Below are positions 47,124 to 55,852 of a DNA stretch of 64,000 nucleotides, piece by piece. Each line of letters opens with the position of its first letter. Within the stretch, counting starts at the first letter, position 1. Location: the NCBI RefSeq assembly GCF_021044935.1, contig NZ_JAJNMP010000001.1:186001-250000 (forward strand), given 5' to 3'. The notes under the pieces were generated by a model. It was not told the origin of the DNA and ran no database searches. It worked only from the letters and a program-made list of their open reading frames with translations. The DNA is from Agromyces cavernae (GTDB lineage: Bacteria; Actinomycetota; Actinomycetes; Actinomycetales; Microbacteriaceae). The position numbers and the translations under genes were made by a program.

Positions 47124-49073
47124 ATGGCACCAGGTGGGGGGCGTGGCTGGTTCCACCGGAAGCGCTCACATCCTGTCGACCCGCCGGTGCACGAAGTTGC
47201 GAGCAGCCCAGATGCAGGCGTGGACCCGGAACAGCCAACCCCGGCACGCCCTTCGGCAGGGAACTCGCTTGTTCCCACTCCGCTTCACGGCGAGCGGCCA
47301 GTGGCCCCCGCAGGCGAGCCCGCATCCACGCCGGAGCTCCAAGGCCCCAACGGTTTCATAGACGCTCCTTCTTCATCTCCGGCGGTCGCGCCAGATCCGG
47401 GGTCCGCCGACACCTCCGATCCTCGCCGCCCCGCGTTCTCCCCCGAAGTCTCGCCAGCGAATGCGGCCGTCGACCGTCCGCATGGGTCGCATGCGCCGAA
47501 TCCGGGAATCGACTGGGATGCCGAGACCGCAGCAGCGCTGCGCGGTGACGGCGACATCATCAGTCGCCCCAGCGGGCAGGGTGCACTCGACGCACACGCG
47601 GCTCCCGACCAACTGCTCGAAGATCTCATCCGCGAGATCGTCGGTGACGCTGCCGTCGACACGGCGTCCTCGTTGAACTCGCCTCGTCCGACGAACATCG
47701 ACGACGGCGCTCGTGTTGCCCACTCCCCCGGTGCCGAATCGGTGAATGTCGAGCATCCTCGTGATGAATCACCGCAGACCACCGTCGCGCCCGCGCCCCG
47801 GCCATCTGCGCCACTCGAACCGTCAGCGCCGCTCGAGCAGGAGACCTCGGTGGGCACGGCTCACAACGACGCGAGTTCCCCGACCGTTGATGCGAGGCCG
47901 GACCGTTCTGCGGAGTCCGTTCCTCACACGACGGGACCAGCGGCAACTGTCACCCGTACTCCGAGCGAAGCGCCCCTCGTGGACGCGGCGCCGGTGCCCA
48001 CGCCCGCGCCGCCGACGCCTGCGCCCACGCCTGCGCCGACGCCCGCGCCGCCGACGCCTGCGCCCACGCCCGCGGTGAACCAGCCGGCACCGTCACCAGA
48101 CTTGACTGAATCCACAACCGCCGAAGCCGCCCAAGGCTCGGCAGCACCCACCACCATCGATGTTTCACGTGAAACATTGCTCGACCACGGAGGAACTCCC
48201 CTGGCCTACGAACTTGCCGATGAGACCCGTCGGCGCATCGCGCTCGAGGAGGCGGAACTCCCACTCCCCCCGGCGACTCGGGTGCTCACGATCTCGAACC
48301 AGAAGGGCGGCGTCGGCAAGACGACGACCGCCGTCAATCTCGCGGCCGCGCTCGCTCGATCGGGTGCAAGAGTCCTCGTCATCGACCTCGACCCGCAGGG
48401 AAACGCATCGACCGCGCTCGGTGTCGATCACCGGTCCGAGAAGCAGAGTGTCTACGAGGTGCTCGTCGCGGATCTGCCGCTCGCCGACGTCGTGCAGTTG
48501 TCTGCCGAACACGAGCGGCTCGACTGCGTGCCGGCCACGATTCACCTTGCCGGCGCTGAGATCGAGTTGGTCTCGCTCGTGGCGCGCGAACAACGCCTTC
48601 GCCGAGCCCTCGACGCCCACCTCGCGACGATGGATCACCCGTACGACTACGTCTTCATCGATTGTCCGCCCTCGCTCGGCCTGCTCACGATCAACGCGTT
48701 CGTCGCCGCACGCGAGGTGCTCATCCCCATCCAGTGCGAGTATTACGCGCTCGAGGGTCTCTCGCAGCTGCTGAGCAACATCGAGCTCATCGAGAAGCAC
48801 CTCAACCCCGAGCTGCGCCTCTCGACGATCCTGCTGACGATGTACGACTCGCGCACCAACCTCGCACAACAGGTTGCACAGGAAGTGCGCGACCACTTCC
48901 CCACCCAGACGCTGTCGACGATCATCCCCCGCTCCGTACGAGTGTCGGAAGCGCCTAGCTACGGCCAGAGCGTGATCAGCTACGACTTCGCGTCGAGCGG
49001 ATCCCTGTCTTATCGAGAGGCAGCAGCCGAGATCGCACACCGCGGCGCTGCAGAACCCCAGGAGTCGAACTGA
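47124..49073 (+). CDS. parA: Chromosome-partitioning ATPase ParA with very long N-terminal extension
   Basis: A 649-residue ParA/Soj; typical homologues have 260-350 residues. The ATPase core begins near residue 384 (TRVLTISNQKGGVGKTTTAV, deviant Walker A about 392-399) and includes VIDLDPQGNAS and DYVFIDCPPSLGLL. About 385 residues precede it: a basic start (GGGRGWFHRKR), a Pro/Ala/Asp-rich disordered stretch, a PTPAP repeat run (47996-48075) and IDVSRETLL, which overlaps parS 5. VSRET before the core also occurs in mycobacterial ParA. ATG at 47124 is chosen for AAGGAG eight bases upstream. Shorter starts cannot be excluded, and the frame is open to 46863. Confidence 0.85.
   Translation: MAPGGGRGWFHRKRSHPVDPPVHEVASSPDAGVDPEQPTPARPSAGNSLVPTPLHGERPVAPAGEPASTPELQGPNGFIDAPSSSPAVAPDPGSADTSDPRRPAFSPEVSPANAAVDRPHGSHAPNPGIDWDAETAAALRGDGDIISRPSGQGALDAHAAPDQLLEDLIREIVGDAAVDTASSLNSPRPTNIDDGARVAHSPGAESVNVEHPRDESPQTTVAPAPRPSAPLEPSAPLEQETSVGTAHNDASSPTVDARPDRSAESVPHTTGPAATVTRTPSEAPLVDAAPVPTPAPPTPAPTPAPTPAPPTPAPTPAVNQPAPSPDLTESTTAEAAQGSAAPTTIDVSRETLLDHGGTPLAYELADETRRRIALEEAELPLPPATRVLTISNQKGGVGKTTTAVNLAAALARSGARVLVIDLDPQGNASTALGVDHRSEKQSVYEVLVADLPLADVVQLSAEHERLDCVPATIHLAGAEIELVSLVAREQRLRRALDAHLATMDHPYDYVFIDCPPSLGLLTINAFVAAREVLIPIQCEYYALEGLSQLLSNIELIEKHLNPELRLSTILLTMYDSRTNLAQQVAQEVRDHFPTQTLSTIIPRSVRVSEAPSYGQSVISYDFASSGSLSYREAAAEIAHRGAAEPQESN
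47996..48075. repeat. PTPAP-coding repeat in parA
   Basis: Short GC-rich units of type gcgcccacgcctgcgccgacg repeat about five times, encoding alternating PTPAP/PPTPAP. Confidence 0.8.
48162..48175. other. parS: parS site 5 inside parA
   Basis: Perfect GTTTCACGTGAAAC within the parA coding sequence, encoding VSRET about 37 codons before the ATPase core. Confidence 0.97.
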
Positions 49074-50056
49074 TGGCAACCAAGCGAACCGGACTCGGCC
49101 GAGGTATCGGCGCGCTGATCCCGAGCGGCGACGACACCACTCGGTCATCGCGCCCCGTCGATGTCTTCTTCCCCGACGCCGACTCGACGCCCGCGACAGC
49201 GATCGCTGCCGTTGAGCAGGCTGCCGCCGCCGAAGGCGGACTGGTCACCGTTCCAGGCGCGCATCTCGCAAGGCTCAACCCGCACGACATCCTGCCGAAT
49301 GCGCAGCAGCCGCGCAGTGTGTTCGACCCTGAAGACCTCGCGGAACTCGTGCACAGCGTTCGCGAGTTCGGGGTCCTCCAGCCGATTGTCGTCCGACCAC
49401 ACCCCGACCTCCCCGGCAAGTACGAACTCGTCATGGGTGAGCGACGCCTGCGCGCGACCAAGGAGGCCGGCCTCGGGTCGATTCCCGCCGTCATCAAGGA
49501 CACGGCGAACGAAGACATGCTGCGCGACGCGCTGCTCGAGAACCTGCATCGCTCGCAGCTGAACCCCCTTGAAGAGGCCTCCGCCTACCAGCAACTGCTC
49601 GCCGACTTCGGCATCACGCAGGAGGAGCTGGCGAGCCGCATCGGGCGATCACGGCCGCAGATCTCGAACACGTTGCGTTTGCTCAAACTGCCCGAGCCCG
49701 TGCAGCTCCGCGTCGCGGCAGGCGTGCTTTCAGCCGGTCATGCACGCGCCATCCTCACAGTCGGCGACCCCGACGAGATGCAGCGGTTCGCCGACAAGAT
49801 CGTGAACGAGGAACTCTCGGTGCGTGCGGCGGAGTCGCTCGCGACGAAGGAACCGAAGTCGACGCGAGTGAGGCCCGCCGCGGGCAAGCGGCAAGACTTC
49901 CTCGATGACCTGGCCACTCGATTGGGAGACCGCCTCAACACCCGGGTGAAGATCGCTCTCGGTGCTCGGAAAGGCCAGATCAGCATTGATTTCGCGACGG
50001 TTCAGGATCTGCGGCGCATCCTGACGGACATGGGCGAGGAGCTCGAGGGCGTGTGA
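49073..50056 (+). CDS. parB: Chromosome-partitioning protein ParB
   Basis: A 327-residue CTP-dependent DNA clamp that loads at parS and spreads. The N-terminal GLGRGIGAL motif stimulates ParA. The CTP-binding region contains NAQQPRSVFD and VMGERRLRA (GERR motif). The central helix-turn-helix (TQEELASRIGRSRPQISNTL) reads parS, and a C-terminal dimer domain follows (KRQDFLDDLATRLGDRL). It overlaps parA by one base. Five parS targets lie within the preceding 5.3 kb. Confidence 0.97.
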   Translation: MATKRTGLGRGIGALIPSGDDTTRSSRPVDVFFPDADSTPATAIAAVEQAAAAEGGLVTVPGAHLARLNPHDILPNAQQPRSVFDPEDLAELVHSVREFGVLQPIVVRPHPDLPGKYELVMGERRLRATKEAGLGSIPAVIKDTANEDMLRDALLENLHRSQLNPLEEASAYQQLLADFGITQEELASRIGRSRPQISNTLRLLKLPEPVQLRVAAGVLSAGHARAILTVGDPDEMQRFADKIVNEELSVRAAESLATKEPKSTRVRPAAGKRQDFLDDLATRLGDRLNTRVKIALGARKGQISIDFATVQDLRRILTDMGEELEGV

Positions 50057-50130
50057 GCGCGAACTGCGCACAGGATCGTTCCTGACGAACTGAAATACGC
50101 GAGTTCCGACCAGACGAGAACGCCGGGATA

Positions 50131-50169
50131 CGAGAATGCGGGGGCGACGACGTCGCCCCCGCATTCTCG
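50131..50169. terminator. Bidirectional terminator between parB and ddl
   Basis: Perfect 18-base arms (50131-50148 cgagaatgcgggggcgac and 50152-50169) with a three-base loop, between convergent genes. Confidence 0.85.
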
Positions 50170-50180
50170 TTCCCCGCCGA

Positions 50181-51140
50181 CTACGCCGCTCGTGAAACAG
50201 CGCCCCGAACGAGCTGGTCGTAGAGTGCCGACGCCGTCGAACCCGACGCCTCGATGGCGAGCGGAACGAGCGACGTCTCGGTCAGTCCAGGAAGCACGTT
50301 CGCCTCGAGGAACCACGGTCGCCCATCTCGATCGACGATGAAGTCGACGCGCGACAGGTCGCGCAGCCCGAGCGTGCGGTGGGCGAGAACCGCCGCGTCG
50401 GAAGCGGCGGCGATCACGGAATCGTCGAGTCGCGACGGCGCGTAGAACGTGGTCTCACCGGCGTTGTACCGAGCCTGGAAGCTGTAGACCCCTGCCGTCG
50501 GCTCGATCTCGACTGCGGGCAGGGCCCGAGGACCGTCGCCTGCGTCGATGACGGTCACCGCGATCTCGGTTCCGAAGATGCGCCGCTCGACGATCGCGAC
50601 GTCGGCGTAGGTGAACGCTTCGACCATGGCCCGCGGAAGCCCGTCGGGGCTCTCGACGATGCTGACGCCCTGCGCCGAGCCACCCGACGCAGGCTTCACC
50701 ACCAGGTCGCCCTCGAGCCGCTCGCGGACGACCGTGAGCACGCTGGCCGCCCCGAGTTCACGGAACGATTCGTGCGAGAGCACGATCGACTCCGGCACCT
50801 CGAGGCCGGCAACGGCGACGAGCGAACTGGCCACGGGCTTCGACCAAGCACAGCGGGCGGCCTCGGCCGTCGAACCGACGGTCGGAATCTGCAGGGCCGC
50901 GAGCAGCTCGAGCAGCGATCCGTCTTCACCGCTCGAGCCGTGCAGCGCCGGGAACACGACGTCGGGACGCTCCGAGGCAAGGAACGGCAGGAGCGAGGCA
51001 TCGGGATCGCGCAGCACGACCCGATGCCCGGCCGCGCTCAGCGCGTCGGCGACGCGGCGGCCGGAACGCAATGACACATCGCGCTCGTGCGAGATCCCGC
51101 CAGCGAGAACAACGACGGACAGCGCGTTTGATTCGCTCAT
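50181..51140 (-). CDS. ddl: D-alanine--D-alanine ligase
   Basis: A 319-residue ATP-grasp ligase making D-Ala-D-Ala for peptidoglycan. Motifs: VVLAGGISHERDVSLRSG at the N-terminus, PALHGSSGEDGSLLELL, ATP-binding LVVKPASGGSAQGVSIV, and the C-terminal LEANVLPGLTETSLVP with metal-binding Glu/Asn. ATG at 51140 is chosen by homology (SNALSVVVLAGG); a GTG at 51158 overlapping the upstream stop would couple translation to the aminotransferase gene. No VanA-type signature was recognised. Confidence 0.9.
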   Translation of the reverse strand: MSESNALSVVVLAGGISHERDVSLRSGRRVADALSAAGHRVVLRDPDASLLPFLASERPDVVFPALHGSSGEDGSLLELLAALQIPTVGSTAEAARCAWSKPVASSLVAVAGLEVPESIVLSHESFRELGAASVLTVVRERLEGDLVVKPASGGSAQGVSIVESPDGLPRAMVEAFTYADVAIVERRIFGTEIAVTVIDAGDGPRALPAVEIEPTAGVYSFQARYNAGETTFYAPSRLDDSVIAAASDAAVLAHRTLGLRDLSRVDFIVDRDGRPWFLEANVLPGLTETSLVPLAIEASGSTASALYDQLVRGAVSRAA

Positions 51141-51157
51141 GATCAGGGGTTTCTCCA

Positions 51158-52477
51158 CTACTTCAGGTCGGATGGCGCGGATTCGTAGCCGGAGGTCGGC
51201 GGGAGCTGCAGCGTTCCCGTGCCGGCGAACGTGTCGAGCAGATCGAGCTCACCGTTCACGACGGTCGCGAGGCGCCGAACGCCGAGGCGGATCGCGTCGG
51301 GCGTCGGATAGCAGAATGAGAGCCGCATCGCGTGGCGACCGCGACCGTCGGCGAAGAAGGCCGTTCCGGGGGTGTAGGCGACGAGCTCCTTCACGGCGCG
51401 CGGAAGCATCTGCTTCGAATCGAGCACGTCGGGCATGGTGACCCAGACGTAGAATCCGCCGTTCGGGTTCGTCCAGCTGAGTTGGGGCAGGTGCTCCCCC
51501 AACGCCTCGATCATCGCGTCCTTGCGCTCGCGGTACACCCCGCGGAACGTGTCGATCTGGCCCTTCCAGTCGGCATTCGCCAGGTACTCGGACACGACGA
51601 GCTGGCTGAACGAACTGGGCGAGAGGATCGCCGACTCGGCGGCGAGGATGAGCTTCTCGCGGATCGCATGCGGGGCGAGCGCCCACCCCACGCGGAATCC
51701 CGGGGCGAGCGTCTTCGAGAACGATCCGAGGTAGATGACGCCCTCGGGGTCGAGCGCCCGCAGCGCGTCGGGCGCGGGTTCGTCGAAGTGCAGCAGCCCG
51801 TAGGGGTTGTCTTCGAGCACGAGGATCTCGTTCGACCGGCAGATCTCGAGGATCTCGGGCCGTCGCTCGGCCGAGAGCGTCACGCCGGCGGGGTTGTGGA
51901 AGTTCGGGATCGTGTACAGGAACTTGATGCGTCGGCCCTGTCCGCGCAGGTGCGCGATGGTCTGCCGCAGCGCCTCGGGGATCAGCCCGTGCTCGTCCAT
52001 CGCGACGTGCACGACATTCGCCTGATACGAGCGGAAGACCCCCATGGCACCGACGTAGGAGGGCGCTTCGGCGAGCACCACGTCACCCGGGTCGAGGAAG
52101 AGTTTCGCCACGAGGTCGAGCGCCTGCTGCGACCCGGTCGCCGTGACCACGTTGTCGACCGTCCCCCGGATGCCCTCGAGGGCCATGACGTCGAGGATCT
52201 GCTCGCGAAGGGCGGGAATCCCCTGACCAGAGCCGTATTGCAACGCTGTCGGCCCCTGCTCGCTCATCACGCGCTGCATCGACGAGACCACCAGGTCTTG
52301 CGGCAGCGCCGAGACGAACGGCATTCCGCCGGCGAGTGAGACCACTTCGGGCCGCGAGGCGACGGCGAAAAGGGCTCGGACTTCGGAGGCGGAGAGCCCG
52401 GCGGCTCGCTCGGCGTAGTTCGCGTACCAAGGGTCGAGATTGTTGCCGGTGCGCTGCGGGACGCCGTCAGAAGTCAC
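51158..52477 (-). CDS. PLP-dependent aminotransferase (2-aminoadipate/MocR-like catalytic family)
   Basis: A 439-residue fold-type I aminotransferase without an HTH domain. The PLP lysine is in YLGSFSKTLAPGFRVGW, the Asn/Asp/Tyr cofactor contacts in TIPNFHNPAGVTLS and VLEDNPYGLL, and the C-terminal Arg in MRLSFCYP. Relatives act on 2-aminoadipate, aromatic or branched amino acids; the substrate here is unknown. GTG at 52477 is preferred by homology (TSDGVPQRTGNNLDPWY); ATG at 52507 is possible. It overlaps or abuts ddl, suggesting one transcript. Confidence 0.88.
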   Translation of the reverse strand: MTSDGVPQRTGNNLDPWYANYAERAAGLSASEVRALFAVASRPEVVSLAGGMPFVSALPQDLVVSSMQRVMSEQGPTALQYGSGQGIPALREQILDVMALEGIRGTVDNVVTATGSQQALDLVAKLFLDPGDVVLAEAPSYVGAMGVFRSYQANVVHVAMDEHGLIPEALRQTIAHLRGQGRRIKFLYTIPNFHNPAGVTLSAERRPEILEICRSNEILVLEDNPYGLLHFDEPAPDALRALDPEGVIYLGSFSKTLAPGFRVGWALAPHAIREKLILAAESAILSPSSFSQLVVSEYLANADWKGQIDTFRGVYRERKDAMIEALGEHLPQLSWTNPNGGFYVWVTMPDVLDSKQMLPRAVKELVAYTPGTAFFADGRGRHAMRLSFCYPTPDAIRLGVRRLATVVNGELDLLDTFAGTGTLQLPPTSGYESAPSDLK

Positions 52478-52596
52478 TGCGATTTCCGTTCTGTGGTGAG
52501 TTTCCATGCTAGTTGCTGGGTGGACGACGACGGTTCGGGGCCGTCGTGCTGCGACATCCGCCGATTCTTCGATGACCGAGCCGCGGAGACGCGAAA

Positions 52597-52624
52597 GACC
52601 CGCCCGGCGGGTGCCGGACGGGTC
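52597..52624 (-). terminator. trxA terminator
   Basis: gacccgcccggc / gccggacgggtc (12-base arms, one mismatch, loop gggt) lies 23 bases after the trxA stop; on the minus strand it is followed by TTTCGC. Confidence 0.75.
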
Positions 52625-52646
52625 TGGGGTGAAGCGAGACCGCCGA

Positions 52647-52970
52647 CTACGAGATGTAGGCGGCGAGGTCGGCCTCGAGGGCGGGCTTCGGCTTGGCGCC
52701 GATGACGGTCTTGACGACCTCGCCCTTCTCGAACACCTTGAACGCCGGGATCGCGGTGATCTGGTACTTCATGGCGAGCCCGGGGTTCTCGTCGACGTTG
52801 AGCTTCACGATGTCGAGCTTCTCGGAGTGCTCGGTCGCGATCTGGTCGAGGATCGGGCTGACGGCGCGACAGGGGCCGCACCACTCAGCCCAGAAGTCCA
52901 CGAGCACAGCCCGGTCATTGTTGAGGACCTCCTGCTCGAAGGTGGCCTCGGTCACTGCACGTGCAGTCAT
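52647..52970 (-). CDS. trxA: Thioredoxin
   Basis: A 107-residue cytoplasmic thioredoxin with the redox motif WAEWCGPC and the cis-proline segment ITAIPAFKVF. ATG at 52970 follows AAGGAG, six bases upstream. It is paired with trxB just upstream on the same strand, so the two probably form an operon delivering electrons from NADPH to ribonucleotide reductase and repair enzymes. Confidence 0.97.
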   Translation of the reverse strand: MTARAVTEATFEQEVLNNDRAVLVDFWAEWCGPCRAVSPILDQIATEHSEKLDIVKLNVDENPGLAMKYQITAIPAFKVFEKGEVVKTVIGAKPKPALEADLAAYIS

Positions 52971-53034
52971 TGCGTTCTCCTTTGGGTGGAATTCGGGTGA
53001 CCGGCGATTTCCGGTGGTCGGTTGTCGCGTTCCG

Positions 53035-54042
<1,008 letters not shown>

Positions 54043-54229
54043 CGGTATGCTCCCTGTGCTCTCGTAGGTGTGGCATCCGAATCATCCGGATGTCACGCCA
54101 TGGTCAACACAGTCTAGGCGGCGGCTATTCCGGCGCCCTGCTGTGCGTCGCGAGTGTGACGGATGACTCGTGCCGCGTGTCTGCCCGGGACGACAGGCCG
54201 AAACGCTCGGCCGGTGATCAGCCCGGTGA

Positions 54230-55852
54230 TCAGCCTCGGCGCAGCCGGCTCACGAGCGGCTCGGCGAACCCGCGCAGCTCGGGCGACCGGAGGAGCCAGA
54301 GGCCGGCGAAGTACAGCGCCGACATCACGACGCCGATCACCGTCATCGAGACGATCGCGCCGACGATGCTCGAGATCGCGTAACCGCCGGGGGTGGTTCC
54401 ACCGAAGGCGATGAGGAGCGCGACACCGGCTGCGACGGGGAGCACGAGTGCCGCGAGCGAGCGGCCGAATGAGGCGAGGATGGCGCGTCCGTCGAGTCGC
54501 TCGATGCGGCGGCGAAGGAGGGCGAGTGCAACGATGAGCTGCACGGTGCCCGCCAGTGTCGTGACCACGGCGATGCCGAACGCGGTCCATTCGCTCGGCA
54601 GGGTGAGGCATGCGAGTGCGCCCAATGTGAAGAGCACGACCTGCACGAGGGTGAACACGAACGGCGTTCGGGTGTCGTGGAGGGCGTAGAAGGTGCGTTG
54701 CGCGATGAACAGGACGCTGAAGCCGACCAGACCGGCGACATAGGCGATGATCACGTTGCCCATTGCAGACGTCAGGGTGAAGTCGTCGGTGAAGAACGAG
54801 GCGAAGGGGTACGCGACGACCATGAGTCCTGCCGCAGCGATCATGATGATGAGGCTTACACCGCGAACGGCGCTCGACATGTCGTACCTCACCCGATCGA
54901 TCTCGCCGAGTGCGGCGTGCTCGCTCATGCGGGTGAAGTAGGCCGTCGCGATCGAGACGGTGATCACCGAGTGCGGCAGCATGAATATCAGCCATGCGTT
55001 CTGCAGCACAGCGACGGAGGCCTGGTCGCTCTGATCGGCCGAGACGCCCGTGACGTTCGTCTCGACGATGCCCGCGAACGTGGTGAGCAGCAGCATCCCG
55101 AAGGTCCAGCCGGCGAGCTTGCCGGTATGACGCAGCCCGATTCCCCGCCAGGCGAAGTCGGGCCGGTAGCGAAGGCCCGCACGACGCCAGAAGACGAAGA
55201 GGATCAACGCCTGAGAAGCGACGCCGAGCGTCGCGGTGCCCGCGAGCAGGGCGATCATGCCAGATGTCCAGTCCGACGCGGCCCGCGTTCCGCCGGGATC
55301 GGCACCGTACGCGAGGATCATCGCGACGAGCCCGAGCAGGGCCACGACGTTGTTCAGCACCGGAACCCAGGTGAACGGGCCGAAGACGCGGCGCGCGTTC
55401 AACACCTCACCGAGCAGTGAGTAGAGCCCGTAGAAGAAGATCTGGGGCAGGCACCACCAGGCGAAACCGATTGCGAGAGCCAGGGTGCTCTGCGACATCC
55501 GCGTGCCGCCCACGAGGAAGGTGAGCACCGGGGCGAGCGCCGTCGCGAGCACGGTGGCAGCCCCGAGCACCACGATTCCGAGCGTGATGAGCTTGTTGAT
55601 GTAGGCGGCGCCGCCGTCCTCGTGCGTTGCAGCGCGCACGATGAGCGGGACGATGACCGCGCTGAGCACGCCACCGGCGACCACGACGTAGATGGTGTTC
55701 GGCAGTTGGTTCGCGACGGCGAAGGCGTTGGCGCCGGCCCCGGCAGCACCGATGGTCGAGGCGAGCACGATCGCCTTCACGAAACCGAGGATGCGCGAGA
55801 CGATGGTGCCCGATGCGAGGAAGGCGCTCGCGCGGCCGATGCCGTCAGTCAT
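54230..55852 (-). CDS. murJ: Lipid II flippase MurJ
   Basis: A 540-residue MOP-family flippase moving lipid II across the membrane. About 14 transmembrane helices are visible; GRASAFLASGTIVSRILGFV and WVPVLNNVVALLGLV are typical. It lacks the C-terminal pseudokinase domain found in mycobacterial MviN, so FhaA cannot bind it in the mycobacterial way. The ATG at 55852 overlaps the upstream DUF6049 gene by eight bases. Confidence 0.94.
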   Translation of the reverse strand: MTDGIGRASAFLASGTIVSRILGFVKAIVLASTIGAAGAGANAFAVANQLPNTIYVVVAGGVLSAVIVPLIVRAATHEDGGAAYINKLITLGIVVLGAATVLATALAPVLTFLVGGTRMSQSTLALAIGFAWWCLPQIFFYGLYSLLGEVLNARRVFGPFTWVPVLNNVVALLGLVAMILAYGADPGGTRAASDWTSGMIALLAGTATLGVASQALILFVFWRRAGLRYRPDFAWRGIGLRHTGKLAGWTFGMLLLTTFAGIVETNVTGVSADQSDQASVAVLQNAWLIFMLPHSVITVSIATAYFTRMSEHAALGEIDRVRYDMSSAVRGVSLIIMIAAAGLMVVAYPFASFFTDDFTLTSAMGNVIIAYVAGLVGFSVLFIAQRTFYALHDTRTPFVFTLVQVVLFTLGALACLTLPSEWTAFGIAVVTTLAGTVQLIVALALLRRRIERLDGRAILASFGRSLAALVLPVAAGVALLIAFGGTTPGGYAISSIVGAIVSMTVIGVVMSALYFAGLWLLRSPELRGFAEPLVSRLRRG

